DNA from: Rubrobacter calidifluminis
Lineage (GTDB): Bacteria; Actinomycetota; Rubrobacteria; Rubrobacterales; Rubrobacteraceae
Length of the DNA stretch: 64,000 nt
Assembly (NCBI RefSeq): GCF_028617075.1
Contig: NZ_JAQKGV010000015.1
Location: 1 to 64,000 of the forward strand
Reading direction: 5' to 3'
Shown here: one piece after another, positions 25,784 to 32,590 of the stretch
Numbering within the stretch: the stretch's first letter is position 1
Layout of the letters: each line of letters starts with the position of its first letter
Program-made: the position numbers and the translations under genes
Notes under the pieces: generated by a model
Told to the model about the DNA's origin: nothing
Seen by the model: only the letters and a program-made list of their open reading frames with translations
Database searches by the model: none

Positions 25784-26014
25784 GTGGCCGGGAAGAGGCG
25801 CTGGGGGGAGCTGAGCCGGGGGCAGCGGGCGGCGATTGTTCTGGCGGGTACGGTCGAGCTCGGGCTGAAGGTGGCGGCGCTCGTGGATCTTTACCGGCGC
25901 GAGGAGAGCGAGGTGAGGGGGCCGAAGGCCGCCTGGGTGGTCGCGCAGGCGGTGAACTTCTTCGGGCCGGTGGCGTACTTCGCTTTCGGGCGCCGGAGCA
26001 GTTTTGACCGGTAG
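25784..26014 (+). CDS. PLDc_N-type small membrane protein
   Basis: A 76-residue protein with two hydrophobic segments. It carries the pattern of the PLDc_N domain: AALVDLYRREESEVRGPKAAWVVAQAVNFFGPVAYFAFGRR. This short domain heads cardiolipin synthases but often occurs alone, with unknown function. GTG at 25784 follows AGAGGAGG. It is divergent from the ArsR gene across the perfect inverted repeat, so it may be controlled by that repressor as well. Its final codons contain the -35 box of the promoter for the DAHP synthase leader. Confidence 0.8.
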   Translation: MAGKRRWGELSRGQRAAIVLAGTVELGLKVAALVDLYRREESEVRGPKAAWVVAQAVNFFGPVAYFAFGRRSSFDR

Positions 26015-26032
26015 GGTGTGGGCGGGTAGAAT
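26004..26032 (+). promoter_or_regulatory. Promoter of the aroF leader-attenuator
   Basis: -35 TTGACC (26004-26009), a 17-nt spacer and -10 TAGAAT (26027-26032) make a near-consensus sigma-A promoter. The expected start point, 7-8 nt after the -10 box, falls on the ATG at 26040, the first codon of the aromatic-rich leader ORF. The mRNA would therefore be leaderless. Confidence 0.75.
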
Positions 26033-26039
26033 GCCGGCC

Positions 26040-26135
26040 ATGATCGCCGGTCACGGGATGAACGTGCGCTTCTATTACTTTATCCGGCGGGCCCTCCGGA
26101 GGGACGGGCCGGCCGGCGGGGTTCACCCGGCTTAA
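26040..26135 (+). CDS. Leader peptide with Phe-Tyr-Tyr-Phe, upstream of DAHP synthase
   Basis: A 31-codon ORF that begins at the predicted transcription start and ends in TAA. Residues 9-17 read VRFYYFIRR: four consecutive aromatic codons, TTC-TAT-TAC-TTT at 26070-26081. Such a run is the hallmark of leader peptides that control aromatic biosynthesis by ribosome stalling. A second in-frame ATG at 26058 would give a 25-residue version. The rest is Arg/Gly/Pro-rich and resembles no protein. The stop lies 30 nt before the terminator hairpin at 26165. The role is inferred from content and position. Confidence 0.7.
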   Translation: MIAGHGMNVRFYYFIRRALRRDGPAGGVHPA

Positions 26136-26164
26136 CCGCGGTCGGTTCGGCGGAAGATTCGGAG

Positions 26165-26197
26165 GGCGGAGGCTCCTGGAGCCTCCGCCTTTCGTTT
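26165..26197 (+). terminator. Attenuator terminator hairpin upstream of DAHP synthase
   Basis: GGCGGAGGCTCC (26165-26176) and GGAGCCTCCGCC (26178-26189) are perfect 12-nt complements, followed by TTTCGTTT. It lies in the 5' leader, before the ribosome site of the enzyme gene. An upstream segment, GCCCTCCGGA (26091-26100), can pair with TTCGGAGGGC (26158-26167), which invades the 5' arm of the terminator and could act as antiterminator. Confidence 0.7.
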
Positions 26198-26223
26198 GGG
26201 AGAAGACGGAGGGAGAAGAGGAG

Positions 26224-27531
26224 ATGGTGATGAGGGAGATGCTCGTCCTGATGCGGCCCGGGAGTTCGCGGGCGCAGGCGGAGGCCGTGCGGGCGCAGGT
26301 CAGGGAGGCGGGGCTCGAGGCCGGCATGTTCCCGGGGACGGGGAGGATCGCGGTGTGGGTGGAGGGAGAACCCCCGGACGGGCTCGAGAGGACACTCGAG
26401 TTGCTGCCCGGGGTGGAGGAGGTACTCCGCGCCGACGGATCCGCGGGCACCAGCGACCTGCGCGTCACGGGCATCCGGCCGCTCTTGCCTCCGGCGATCC
26501 TCTCCGAGCAGCTCCCGCTCTCGGAGGGGCAGGCCCGGAGCGTCGGCCGGGCGCGGGAGGAGATCGTGCGGGTGCTCGACGGCTCGGACGACAGGCTCAT
26601 CGTCGTGGTCGGGCCCTGCTCGATACACGACCCGGAGGCGGCCCTCGACTACGCCCGGAGGCTCCGGGGGATCGCCGACGAGTTGCGGGAGGAGCTCCTC
26701 GTCGTCATGCGGGTCTACTTCGAGAAGCCCCGGACGACGGTGGGCTGGAAGGGCCTCGTCAACGACCCGCACCTCGACGGGAGCTTCGCGATCAACGAGG
26801 GGTTGCATCTGGCGCGCAGATTGCTGCTGGAGATCGCGGAGCTCGGGCTCCCGGCCGGGTGCGAGTTCCTCGACCCAATCTCCCCGCAGTTCTTCGCCGA
26901 CGCCGTCGCGTGGGGTGCGATCGGGGCGCGCACGACCGAGAGCCAGGTGCACCGCCAGCTCGCCTCGGGGCTCTCGATGCCGGTCGGCTTCAAGAACGGG
27001 ACCGGGGGGAGCGTCAGGATCGCCGTGGACGCCGTCCGGGCCGCCGCCCACCCGCACAGCTTCCTCGGGGTGACCCGTCAGGGGCTCGCCGGGATCGTCA
27101 CCACCCGCGGCAACCCGGACTGTCACGTGATCCTGCGCGGCGGCAAGAACGGGCCCAACTACGACGCGAAGAGCGTGGAGGGCGCGCTCGGGGAGCTGCG
27201 CGGCGCTGGCCTGCCGCCGCGGGTGATGGTCGATGCGAGCCATGACAACAGCGGCAAGGATTACCGGCGCCAGCCGCAGGTGGCCAGCGCGCTGGCGGAG
27301 CAGGTCTCCGGCGGGCAGCGGGGCATCGTCGGGGTGATGCTCGAGAGCTTCCTCGTCGACGGCCGGCAGGATCTCGACGCCGGGAAACCTCTCGTCTACG
27401 GCCAGTCCGTCACCGACTCCTGCATGGGGTGGGAGACGACAGTGCCGGTTCTGCGCGAGCTCGCGCAGGCCGTCCGCGCCCGGCGGAAGAAACCGGATGC
27501 GCCGGCCGCCGGGGCCTGGGCCACGACGTGA
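26224..27531 (+). CDS. aroF: 3-deoxy-7-phosphoheptulonate (DAHP) synthase, AroG-type core with extra N-terminal domain
   Basis: A 435-residue DAHP synthase that condenses PEP and erythrose 4-phosphate, the first step of aromatic biosynthesis. The catalytic part is class I alpha (AroF/G/H type): VVGPCSIHDPEAALDYARRL (near residue 129), FEKPRTTVGWKGLVNDP, GFKNGTGGS and the metal ligand in VDASHDNSGKDYRRQP. It begins about 70 residues later than in E. coli AroG. The extra N-terminal part (LVLMRPGSSRAQAEAVRAQV, GRIAVWVEG, LLPGVEEVLR) resembles the ferredoxin-like regulatory domain of the Thermotoga-type I beta enzymes. ATG at 26224 follows GGGAGAAGAGG. The gene lies behind a promoter, a leader ORF and an attenuator hairpin. 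The paralogue letter is uncertain. Confidence 0.92.
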   Translation: MVMREMLVLMRPGSSRAQAEAVRAQVREAGLEAGMFPGTGRIAVWVEGEPPDGLERTLELLPGVEEVLRADGSAGTSDLRVTGIRPLLPPAILSEQLPLSEGQARSVGRAREEIVRVLDGSDDRLIVVVGPCSIHDPEAALDYARRLRGIADELREELLVVMRVYFEKPRTTVGWKGLVNDPHLDGSFAINEGLHLARRLLLEIAELGLPAGCEFLDPISPQFFADAVAWGAIGARTTESQVHRQLASGLSMPVGFKNGTGGSVRIAVDAVRAAAHPHSFLGVTRQGLAGIVTTRGNPDCHVILRGGKNGPNYDAKSVEGALGELRGAGLPPRVMVDASHDNSGKDYRRQPQVASALAEQVSGGQRGIVGVMLESFLVDGRQDLDAGKPLVYGQSVTDSCMGWETTVPVLRELAQAVRARRKKPDAPAAGAWATT

Positions 27532-27575
27532 TGTAGACTCACCGGTAGCCAGAGCGAGAGGAGCCTGCGGTTTTC

Positions 27576-29072
27576 GTGAAGGGATGGAGCACGGCGCTCC
27601 TGGTTTTGCTCCTCGCGGCCGTCGCGTGCGGCGGGAACCAGGGTGCCGGGACGCGGACGAAGGCGGCGCCGGACCTCGCCTCGACCCTGCCCGCCGCGGA
27701 GAAGGTCGACTGGGTGCGCTTCGGCTTCAGCCCCGATCGCAACGGGGTCAACCCGCACGAGAGGCTCATAGACCGCAAGAGCGTGGGGAGGCTGCGCAGG
27801 ATCTGGCGGGCGAAGCTCCCCGACGTCGCCGACTCCTCCCCGGTGCTGCTGCACGGCGTCAGGGCGTCGGGGAAGGAGCGCGACGTGCTCTACGCGACGC
27901 TCGAGAACGGTTCGCTCGTCGCGCTGGATGCCGCGAGCGGCAGGAGGCTCTGGCTCCGCAGGACTTCCGGACCAAAGATCACCACCTCCTCGCCCGTCGC
28001 CGATCCCGCCCGCTCTCTCGTCTTCTCCTACGGGCTCGACGGCAGAATCCACCGGTACAGGGCTGCGAGCGGCAGGGAGATCGAAGGCAACGGCTGGCCG
28101 GCTCCGGTCACCAGGATGCCCGAGACCGAGAAGGGCTCCTCGGCGCTCAACGTAGCGGACGGGTGGGTGTACGCGACCACGAGCGGCTACCTCGGCGACG
28201 CCCCGCCATACCAGGGGCACGTCGTGGCGGTGAACGAGAGGACGGGAGAGGAGCACGTCTACAACAGCCTCTGTGCGAACGTCCGGCATCTGCTCTCGAA
28301 CGGGGAGTGCGACTCGCAGCGCTCCGGCATCTGGGGCCGGGGCGGGGCCGTCGTGGATCCGGCGGACGGAAGCGTCTACGCGGCGAGCGGCAACGGTCCC
28401 TACGCCCCCTCCCGCGGCGACTACGCGGACAGCGTGCTGAGGCTCGCGGCTCCCGGTCTGCGCCTCGTCGATTCCTACACCCCGGAGAACTACCGGAAGC
28501 TCGAGGCGCAAGACCTCGACCTCGCGAGCGCCTCCCCCGCGGTCCTGCCCCGGATACTCCGGAGCAGAACCCCATATCTGCTGGTGCAGGGCGGCAAGGA
28601 CGGAAAGCTGCGTCTGATCTCCCGCGGGAACATGAGCGGGAGGGGCGGTCCCGGTCACGTCGGCGGAGCGCTTCAGACCATACGCTCCGCTGGATGCGCC
28701 ACCTTCACCCAGCCCGTGGTCTGGAGGAACGGAGGCAGGCTGCGCGTCATCGTCGCCGGCACCTGCGGGATGGCGGCCTACCGGGTGGCGACCGATGCGG
28801 GCGGCCGCACCCGCCTGCGTCTGGAGTGGAAGAAGGACTACAGGACGACCACGCCGGTCGTCGCGGGCGGGGTGCTGTTCGCGGCCTCGGACGGAGACCT
28901 GCTCGCGCTCGACCCCACCAGCGGACGCCTCCTGTGGTCGAGCGAACGGAAGGGTGCGGGCGGGACCATCGGGGACATCCACTGGGAGAGCCCCATCGTG
29001 GCGAACGGGAGAGTCTACGTCTCCGACGAGTCCGGCACGATGAGCGCCTACGGACTGCCCCGCGGGAAGTAG
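27576..29072 (+). CDS. PQQ-type beta-propeller lipoprotein
   Basis: A 498-residue exported lipoprotein. The signal peptide KGWSTALLVLLLAAVACGG ends in a lipobox with Cys18. The rest is an eight-blade PQQ-like propeller with repeats such as VYATTSGYLGD and DLLALDPTSGRLLW, and GSLVALDAASGRRLW near residue 115. Four other Cys residues (SLCANVRHL, GECDSQ, AGCATF, GTCGM) could form two disulfides. No PQQ-dehydrogenase catalytic Asp/Glu signature is evident, so it is probably a binding or scaffold protein at the outer membrane face. GTG at 27576 follows GAGAGGAG. TAGACT at 27536-27541 may be its -10 box. It ends 7 nt before the facing mntR-like gene. Confidence 0.85.
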   Translation: MKGWSTALLVLLLAAVACGGNQGAGTRTKAAPDLASTLPAAEKVDWVRFGFSPDRNGVNPHERLIDRKSVGRLRRIWRAKLPDVADSSPVLLHGVRASGKERDVLYATLENGSLVALDAASGRRLWLRRTSGPKITTSSPVADPARSLVFSYGLDGRIHRYRAASGREIEGNGWPAPVTRMPETEKGSSALNVADGWVYATTSGYLGDAPPYQGHVVAVNERTGEEHVYNSLCANVRHLLSNGECDSQRSGIWGRGGAVVDPADGSVYAASGNGPYAPSRGDYADSVLRLAAPGLRLVDSYTPENYRKLEAQDLDLASASPAVLPRILRSRTPYLLVQGGKDGKLRLISRGNMSGRGGPGHVGGALQTIRSAGCATFTQPVVWRNGGRLRVIVAGTCGMAAYRVATDAGGRTRLRLEWKKDYRTTTPVVAGGVLFAASDGDLLALDPTSGRLLWSSERKGAGGTIGDIHWESPIVANGRVYVSDESGTMSAYGLPRGK

Positions 29073-29079
29073 GGCACCT

Positions 29080-29766
29080 TCAGCTGTCGGCGCGCACGAA
29101 GATCGAACGCGTGAGCGGCTCACCCAGGGTGTGTACGGATCCGTCCTCCCCCTCGACCGTCACCACCCCGTCCACCCCGCGTACCTCCAGCACCCTGATC
29201 GCCGTGCCGGGTACCAGCCCTTGCTCCCCGAGATAGGCGAGCACGGCTTCGTCGCGCTGGTCCACCCGCGAGACGCGAACCTCTTCCCCCTCTTCGACGT
29301 CGCGCAGCGGCTTGTTCCGGTCCGGCTCCAGCATCCCTTCGGGGGTCGGGATGGGATCTCCGTGCGGATCGTGCGCCGGATGCCCGAGGTACTCCGCCAG
29401 ACGCTCGGTGAACGTGTCCGAGACCGCGTGCTCGAGCCTCTCCGCCTCCTCGTGTACCTCGTCCCACGAATACCCCAGGTGCTCCAGGAGAAAAGTCTCT
29501 ATCAGACGGTGCCGCCGGACCAGCCGCATCGCCTCCCTCTTTCCCCGCTCCGTCAAAGACGCCCCGTGGTAGCGCTCGTGCCGGACCAGCCCCATCTCCT
29601 GTAGCCGCACGAACATGTTCGATACCGAAGCAGCAGAGACCGAGAGCCGCTCCGCCACGTCCTTCGTCGAGGCCGCACCGGTGCCGGCTACCTCCCACAC
29701 GCTCTTCAGATAGTCCCCGACCGAAACCGAGGGCTGGGTTTGCGAATTCGTATTCATCGGCGTCAT
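29080..29766 (-). CDS. mntR: DtxR/MntR-family metal-dependent repressor
   Basis: A 228-residue DtxR-family regulator with all three domains. It has a winged helix (STKDVAERLSVSAASVSNMFVRLQEMGLVRHERYHGASLTERG), a dimer/metal domain (LIETFLLEHLGYSWDEVHEEAERLEHAVSD, with the H-E-H-E ligand pattern; the metal site of IdeR-like proteins), and an SH3-like FeoA-type C-terminus (VLAYLGEQGLVPGTAIRVLEV). It is divergent from an NRAMP manganese transporter across 119 nt that contain a palindrome, so it likely represses mntH when Mn or Fe is plentiful. A TAACAT box 5 nt before the ATG suggests a leaderless mRNA. The box overlaps a GGCTAA half-site, hinting at autoregulation. Confidence 0.9.
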   Translation of the reverse strand: MTPMNTNSQTQPSVSVGDYLKSVWEVAGTGAASTKDVAERLSVSAASVSNMFVRLQEMGLVRHERYHGASLTERGKREAMRLVRRHRLIETFLLEHLGYSWDEVHEEAERLEHAVSDTFTERLAEYLGHPAHDPHGDPIPTPEGMLEPDRNKPLRDVEEGEEVRVSRVDQRDEAVLAYLGEQGLVPGTAIRVLEVRGVDGVVTVEGEDGSVHTLGEPLTRSIFVRADS

Positions 29767-29812
29767 CGTAAATGTTAGCCCAGGACAGCTCTTTTTCCAG
29801 AACCGTCTTCCC

Positions 29813-29842
29813 TTGACGGTTAACGCGAGCTGATAGTAATAT
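29813..29842 (+). promoter_or_regulatory. mntH promoter
   Basis: -35 TTGACG (29813-29818), an 18-nt spacer and -10 TAATAT (29837-29842). The palindromic operator TTAGCCACGGCTAA begins on the last base of the -10 box. Confidence 0.65.
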
Positions 29843-29855
29843 TAGCCACGGCTAA
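29842..29855. promoter_or_regulatory. Candidate MntR/DtxR operator
   Basis: TTAGCC-AC-GGCTAA is a perfect 6+6 palindrome of the TTAGG/TTAGCC type typical of DtxR-family boxes. It sits at the start point of mntH, where binding would block transcription. A further half-site, TTAGCC, lies at 29775-29780 next to the mntR start. Confidence 0.75.
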
Positions 29856-29885
29856 ATTCAAGGCGTAGATGGAGAGGCGTGTATT

Positions 29886-31181
29886 TTGAGCGGTAGGTCC
29901 GAGGAGCCTTTGCTGCGGGGCGAGGAGATGGTGGCGCGGGCTGCCCACGCCTCGCTCGAGGGGGGCAGGAAGGGTTTTCTGAGGAGACTGTGGCCGTTTC
30001 TGGGACCGGCGTTCATCGCGGCGGTTGCGTACGTGGATCCCGGCAACTTCGCGACGAACGTCTCCGGGGGGGTGAGCTTCGGGTACACGCTTCTGTGGGT
30101 CATCCTGGCGGCCAACCTGATGGCGATGCTGGTGCAGGCGCTTTCGGCGAAGCTCGGGATCGCGACGGGCAGGAATCTTCCGGAGGTGTGCCGGGAGAGG
30201 TTTCCCCGGTCGGTGACGGTCTTCCTCTGGCTGCAGGCGGAGGTCGTGGCGGTGGCCACCGACCTGGCGGAGTTCGTGGGGGCGGCGATCGGGATGAACC
30301 TGATCTTTGGGCTACCACTGTTTCCTTCGGGGCTCATAACGGCGGCGGCGGTCTTCGCTTTACTCGCGCTTGAGAGACGTGGGACGAGGACGCTCGAGGC
30401 TGGGATAGGCGTTCTCGTGGGGGTCATAGTCGTCGCATTCGCGCTGGAGGTGTTCTATGCCAGGCCGAATCCCGCAGCCGTTCTCCGGGGGGCTTTCGTG
30501 CCAGGCTTCTCCGGGAACGGGAGCGTGCTGCTCGCCGCCGGGATCCTCGGGGCGACGGTCATGCCGCACGTGATATATCTTCACTCCGCGCTGACCCAGC
30601 GCCGGATCGTAGGCCGCACGAGCGAGGAGAGGCGCAGGATCTTCCGCTTCGAGCTGATAGACGTGATCGTCGCGATGGGGATCGCCGGGCTGGTCAACGC
30701 CAGCATGATGGTGGTTTTCGCCGCGCTCTTCCACGGTCGGGGGGGAGTGGGGGGGAGCATAGAGTCGGCCTTCCACGGCCTGGCGAACGTCGAGGGCGAG
30801 GCGGTGGCGGTCATCTTCGGCGTAGCGCTTCTGGCTTCGGGGCTCTCCTCCTCCTCGGTCGGGACCATGGCCGGTCAGGTCGTGATGCAGGGGTTCATCC
30901 GGCGCAGGATCCCGCTTTTCTTGCGCCGGGCGATCACGATAGTCCCCTCGCTCGTCGTCATCGCGCTCGGCGTGGACCCGAGCTGGGCGCTGGTCATAAG
31001 CCAGGTCGTCCTCTCGTTCGGGATACCCTTCGCGCTGGTTCCCCTCCTGATTTTCACCAGCGACCGCAAACTCATGGGGCCCCTGGTGAACGGGAGAACC
31101 ACGACGGTGGCCGCGGCGGTCGTCGCCGGGCTCATCATCTGCCTGAACCTCTTCCTGCTCTACAGGACCTTCATCGGGTAG
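29886..31181 (+). CDS. mntH: NRAMP-family Mn2+/Fe2+ transporter
   Basis: A 431-residue NRAMP symporter with 11 predicted membrane segments. The ion-binding motifs are intact: DPGN in TM1 (YVDPGNFATNVSGG) and MPH in TM6 (GATVMPHVIYLHSAL). The TM6 Met that favours soft transition metals over Ca2+ is the normal family residue. TTG at 29886 has GGAGAGG 8 nt upstream; the ATG at 29928 is a shorter option. It is controlled by a strong promoter with an MntR-type operator and is divergent from the repressor gene. It should import Mn2+ with protons, a trait linked to oxidative-stress tolerance. Confidence 0.93.
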   Translation: MSGRSEEPLLRGEEMVARAAHASLEGGRKGFLRRLWPFLGPAFIAAVAYVDPGNFATNVSGGVSFGYTLLWVILAANLMAMLVQALSAKLGIATGRNLPEVCRERFPRSVTVFLWLQAEVVAVATDLAEFVGAAIGMNLIFGLPLFPSGLITAAAVFALLALERRGTRTLEAGIGVLVGVIVVAFALEVFYARPNPAAVLRGAFVPGFSGNGSVLLAAGILGATVMPHVIYLHSALTQRRIVGRTSEERRRIFRFELIDVIVAMGIAGLVNASMMVVFAALFHGRGGVGGSIESAFHGLANVEGEAVAVIFGVALLASGLSSSSVGTMAGQVVMQGFIRRRIPLFLRRAITIVPSLVVIALGVDPSWALVISQVVLSFGIPFALVPLLIFTSDRKLMGPLVNGRTTTVAAAVVAGLIICLNLFLLYRTFIG

Positions 31182-31186
31182 CGGCA

Positions 31187-31192
31187 TATAAT
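31187..31192 (+). promoter_or_regulatory. -10 box just upstream of the UMF1-type transporter gene
   Basis: TATAAT lies 10 nt before the ATG at 31203. The predicted start point at 31199-31200 gives a 5' leader of at most 3-4 nt, so the mRNA would be nearly leaderless. No ribosome site is present. No clear -35 box. Confidence 0.55.
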
Positions 31193-31202
31193 CGCTTCCA
31201 CG

Positions 31203-32570
31203 ATGGACTTGCGCACACCGGCGGCCACCGTCCCCGGCCGGCGGGCCACCTGGCCCGTCGTGATCGCCTGGGCGCTCTACGACTTCGCCGGCACGATCTT
31301 CTCCGTCTCGATCCTGAGCGTCTACTTCCCGCTGTGGCTCGGATCGGAGCTCGGCGCCGGGGCGGACACCGTCAACTACGCCGCCGCCGGGAGCGCCCTG
31401 CTGGTGCTCCTCCTCTCGCCCTTCCTCGGGGCCGTCTCGGACCTCGGCCAGCGCCGAAAACCATACCTCGTCGTGTTGGTGTCGGTCTCGGTCGTCCTCA
31501 CCGCATTGCTGGGCGTTTCTGAGGAGGTGGCGGTGATCGTGGCGCTCTTCGTCGCGGCGAACTTCTGCTACCAGTCGGCGACGGTCTTCTACAACGCGCT
31601 CCTGCCCGGCGTCTCGGCCGGGCGCGGGACCGGGAGGGTGAGCGGTTACGGTACCGCGCTGGGCTACGTCGGCGCTATCTTCGCGCTCCTCTTCCTGCAG
31701 CTCTTTGTCGGCGACGCCTCAGCCGTGAAGGAGCTTCTCGGCCCTCTGGGATGGTGGATCGGGACGGGCGCCGCCCGCAGCTCGAACGCGTTCGTGCCCA
31801 CCGCAGTTCTGTATCTGCTCTTCAGCCTGCCGGCCTTCTTCTTCGTACCGGACCCGAAGGTGCGACGGCCGATGGACGTACGCCCCCCGGCGGTCTACCG
31901 GGACGTCATCACCACCATCCGGAACCTCCGGTCCTACCCCGGGGCCGGGACGTTCATCGCCGCCACCGTGCTCTACACCGACGCGGCGAACACCGCCGTC
32001 TCCAACATGGCGCTCTACGGCCGGGAGGTCTTCGGGATGAGCTCGGGGGGGATACGCAACCTGCTGCTCTTCTCCACGGTGTTCGCCATCGTGGGGTCGG
32101 CCGGCTTCGGGCACCTCTCCGACCGTGTGGGGCCGAAGCGGGCGCTCGTCGTGGTGCTCCTGCTGTGGCTGGTCGCGATAGCTCTGGCCGCGGTCGCGCC
32201 CGGTCCCCGGGTGCTCCTCCTCGTCGGGCCGGTCGTCGGGATCGCCCTCGGCGCCACCTGGACCGTGAGCCGGGCGATGCTCGTCGCGCTCGCCCCGCCC
32301 GAGAAGACCGGGGAGTTCTTCGGGTTCTACAACCTCGCGGGGAGGTTCTCCGCCGTCGCTGGCCCCGCCCTCATAGCGCTCCTTCTGGACGCCTTCGGTG
32401 GCCTCGGGGCACCCTCCTACCGCATCGCCATAGGGGCGCTCGCGATCGTGGTGCTCGCCGGGCTCTATCTGCTCTCCCGCACCCCCGACGTGCGCCCGGC
32501 TTCTGCCCCGGCGTCCCGCGCGTCACGGGAGGTTGAGACCCCGGAGGATAACTGGGAAGATGGACCGTGA
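31203..32570 (+). CDS. UMF1/ATG22-type MFS transporter
   Basis: A 455-residue major-facilitator protein with about 12 membrane segments. The start VIAWALYDFAGTIFSVSILSVYFPLW is the diagnostic N-terminus of the UMF1 family (bacterial relatives of the yeast vacuolar effluxer Atg22), and LGAVSDLGQRRKP is the MFS loop 2-3 motif. Substrates are not established for the bacterial family; amino-acid efflux is suggested by the yeast homologue. The ATG at 31203 lacks a ribosome site and follows a TATAAT box at leaderless distance. It lies at the head of a run with nagA and the macrodomain gene (4-nt overlaps), so cell-wall or amino-sugar recycling is a possible link. Confidence 0.88.
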   Translation: MDLRTPAATVPGRRATWPVVIAWALYDFAGTIFSVSILSVYFPLWLGSELGAGADTVNYAAAGSALLVLLLSPFLGAVSDLGQRRKPYLVVLVSVSVVLTALLGVSEEVAVIVALFVAANFCYQSATVFYNALLPGVSAGRGTGRVSGYGTALGYVGAIFALLFLQLFVGDASAVKELLGPLGWWIGTGAARSSNAFVPTAVLYLLFSLPAFFFVPDPKVRRPMDVRPPAVYRDVITTIRNLRSYPGAGTFIAATVLYTDAANTAVSNMALYGREVFGMSSGGIRNLLLFSTVFAIVGSAGFGHLSDRVGPKRALVVVLLLWLVAIALAAVAPGPRVLLLVGPVVGIALGATWTVSRAMLVALAPPEKTGEFFGFYNLAGRFSAVAGPALIALLLDAFGGLGAPSYRIAIGALAIVVLAGLYLLSRTPDVRPASAPASRASREVETPEDNWEDGP

Positions 32571-32590
32571 TGCCAGGGGGAGGCGAGATT

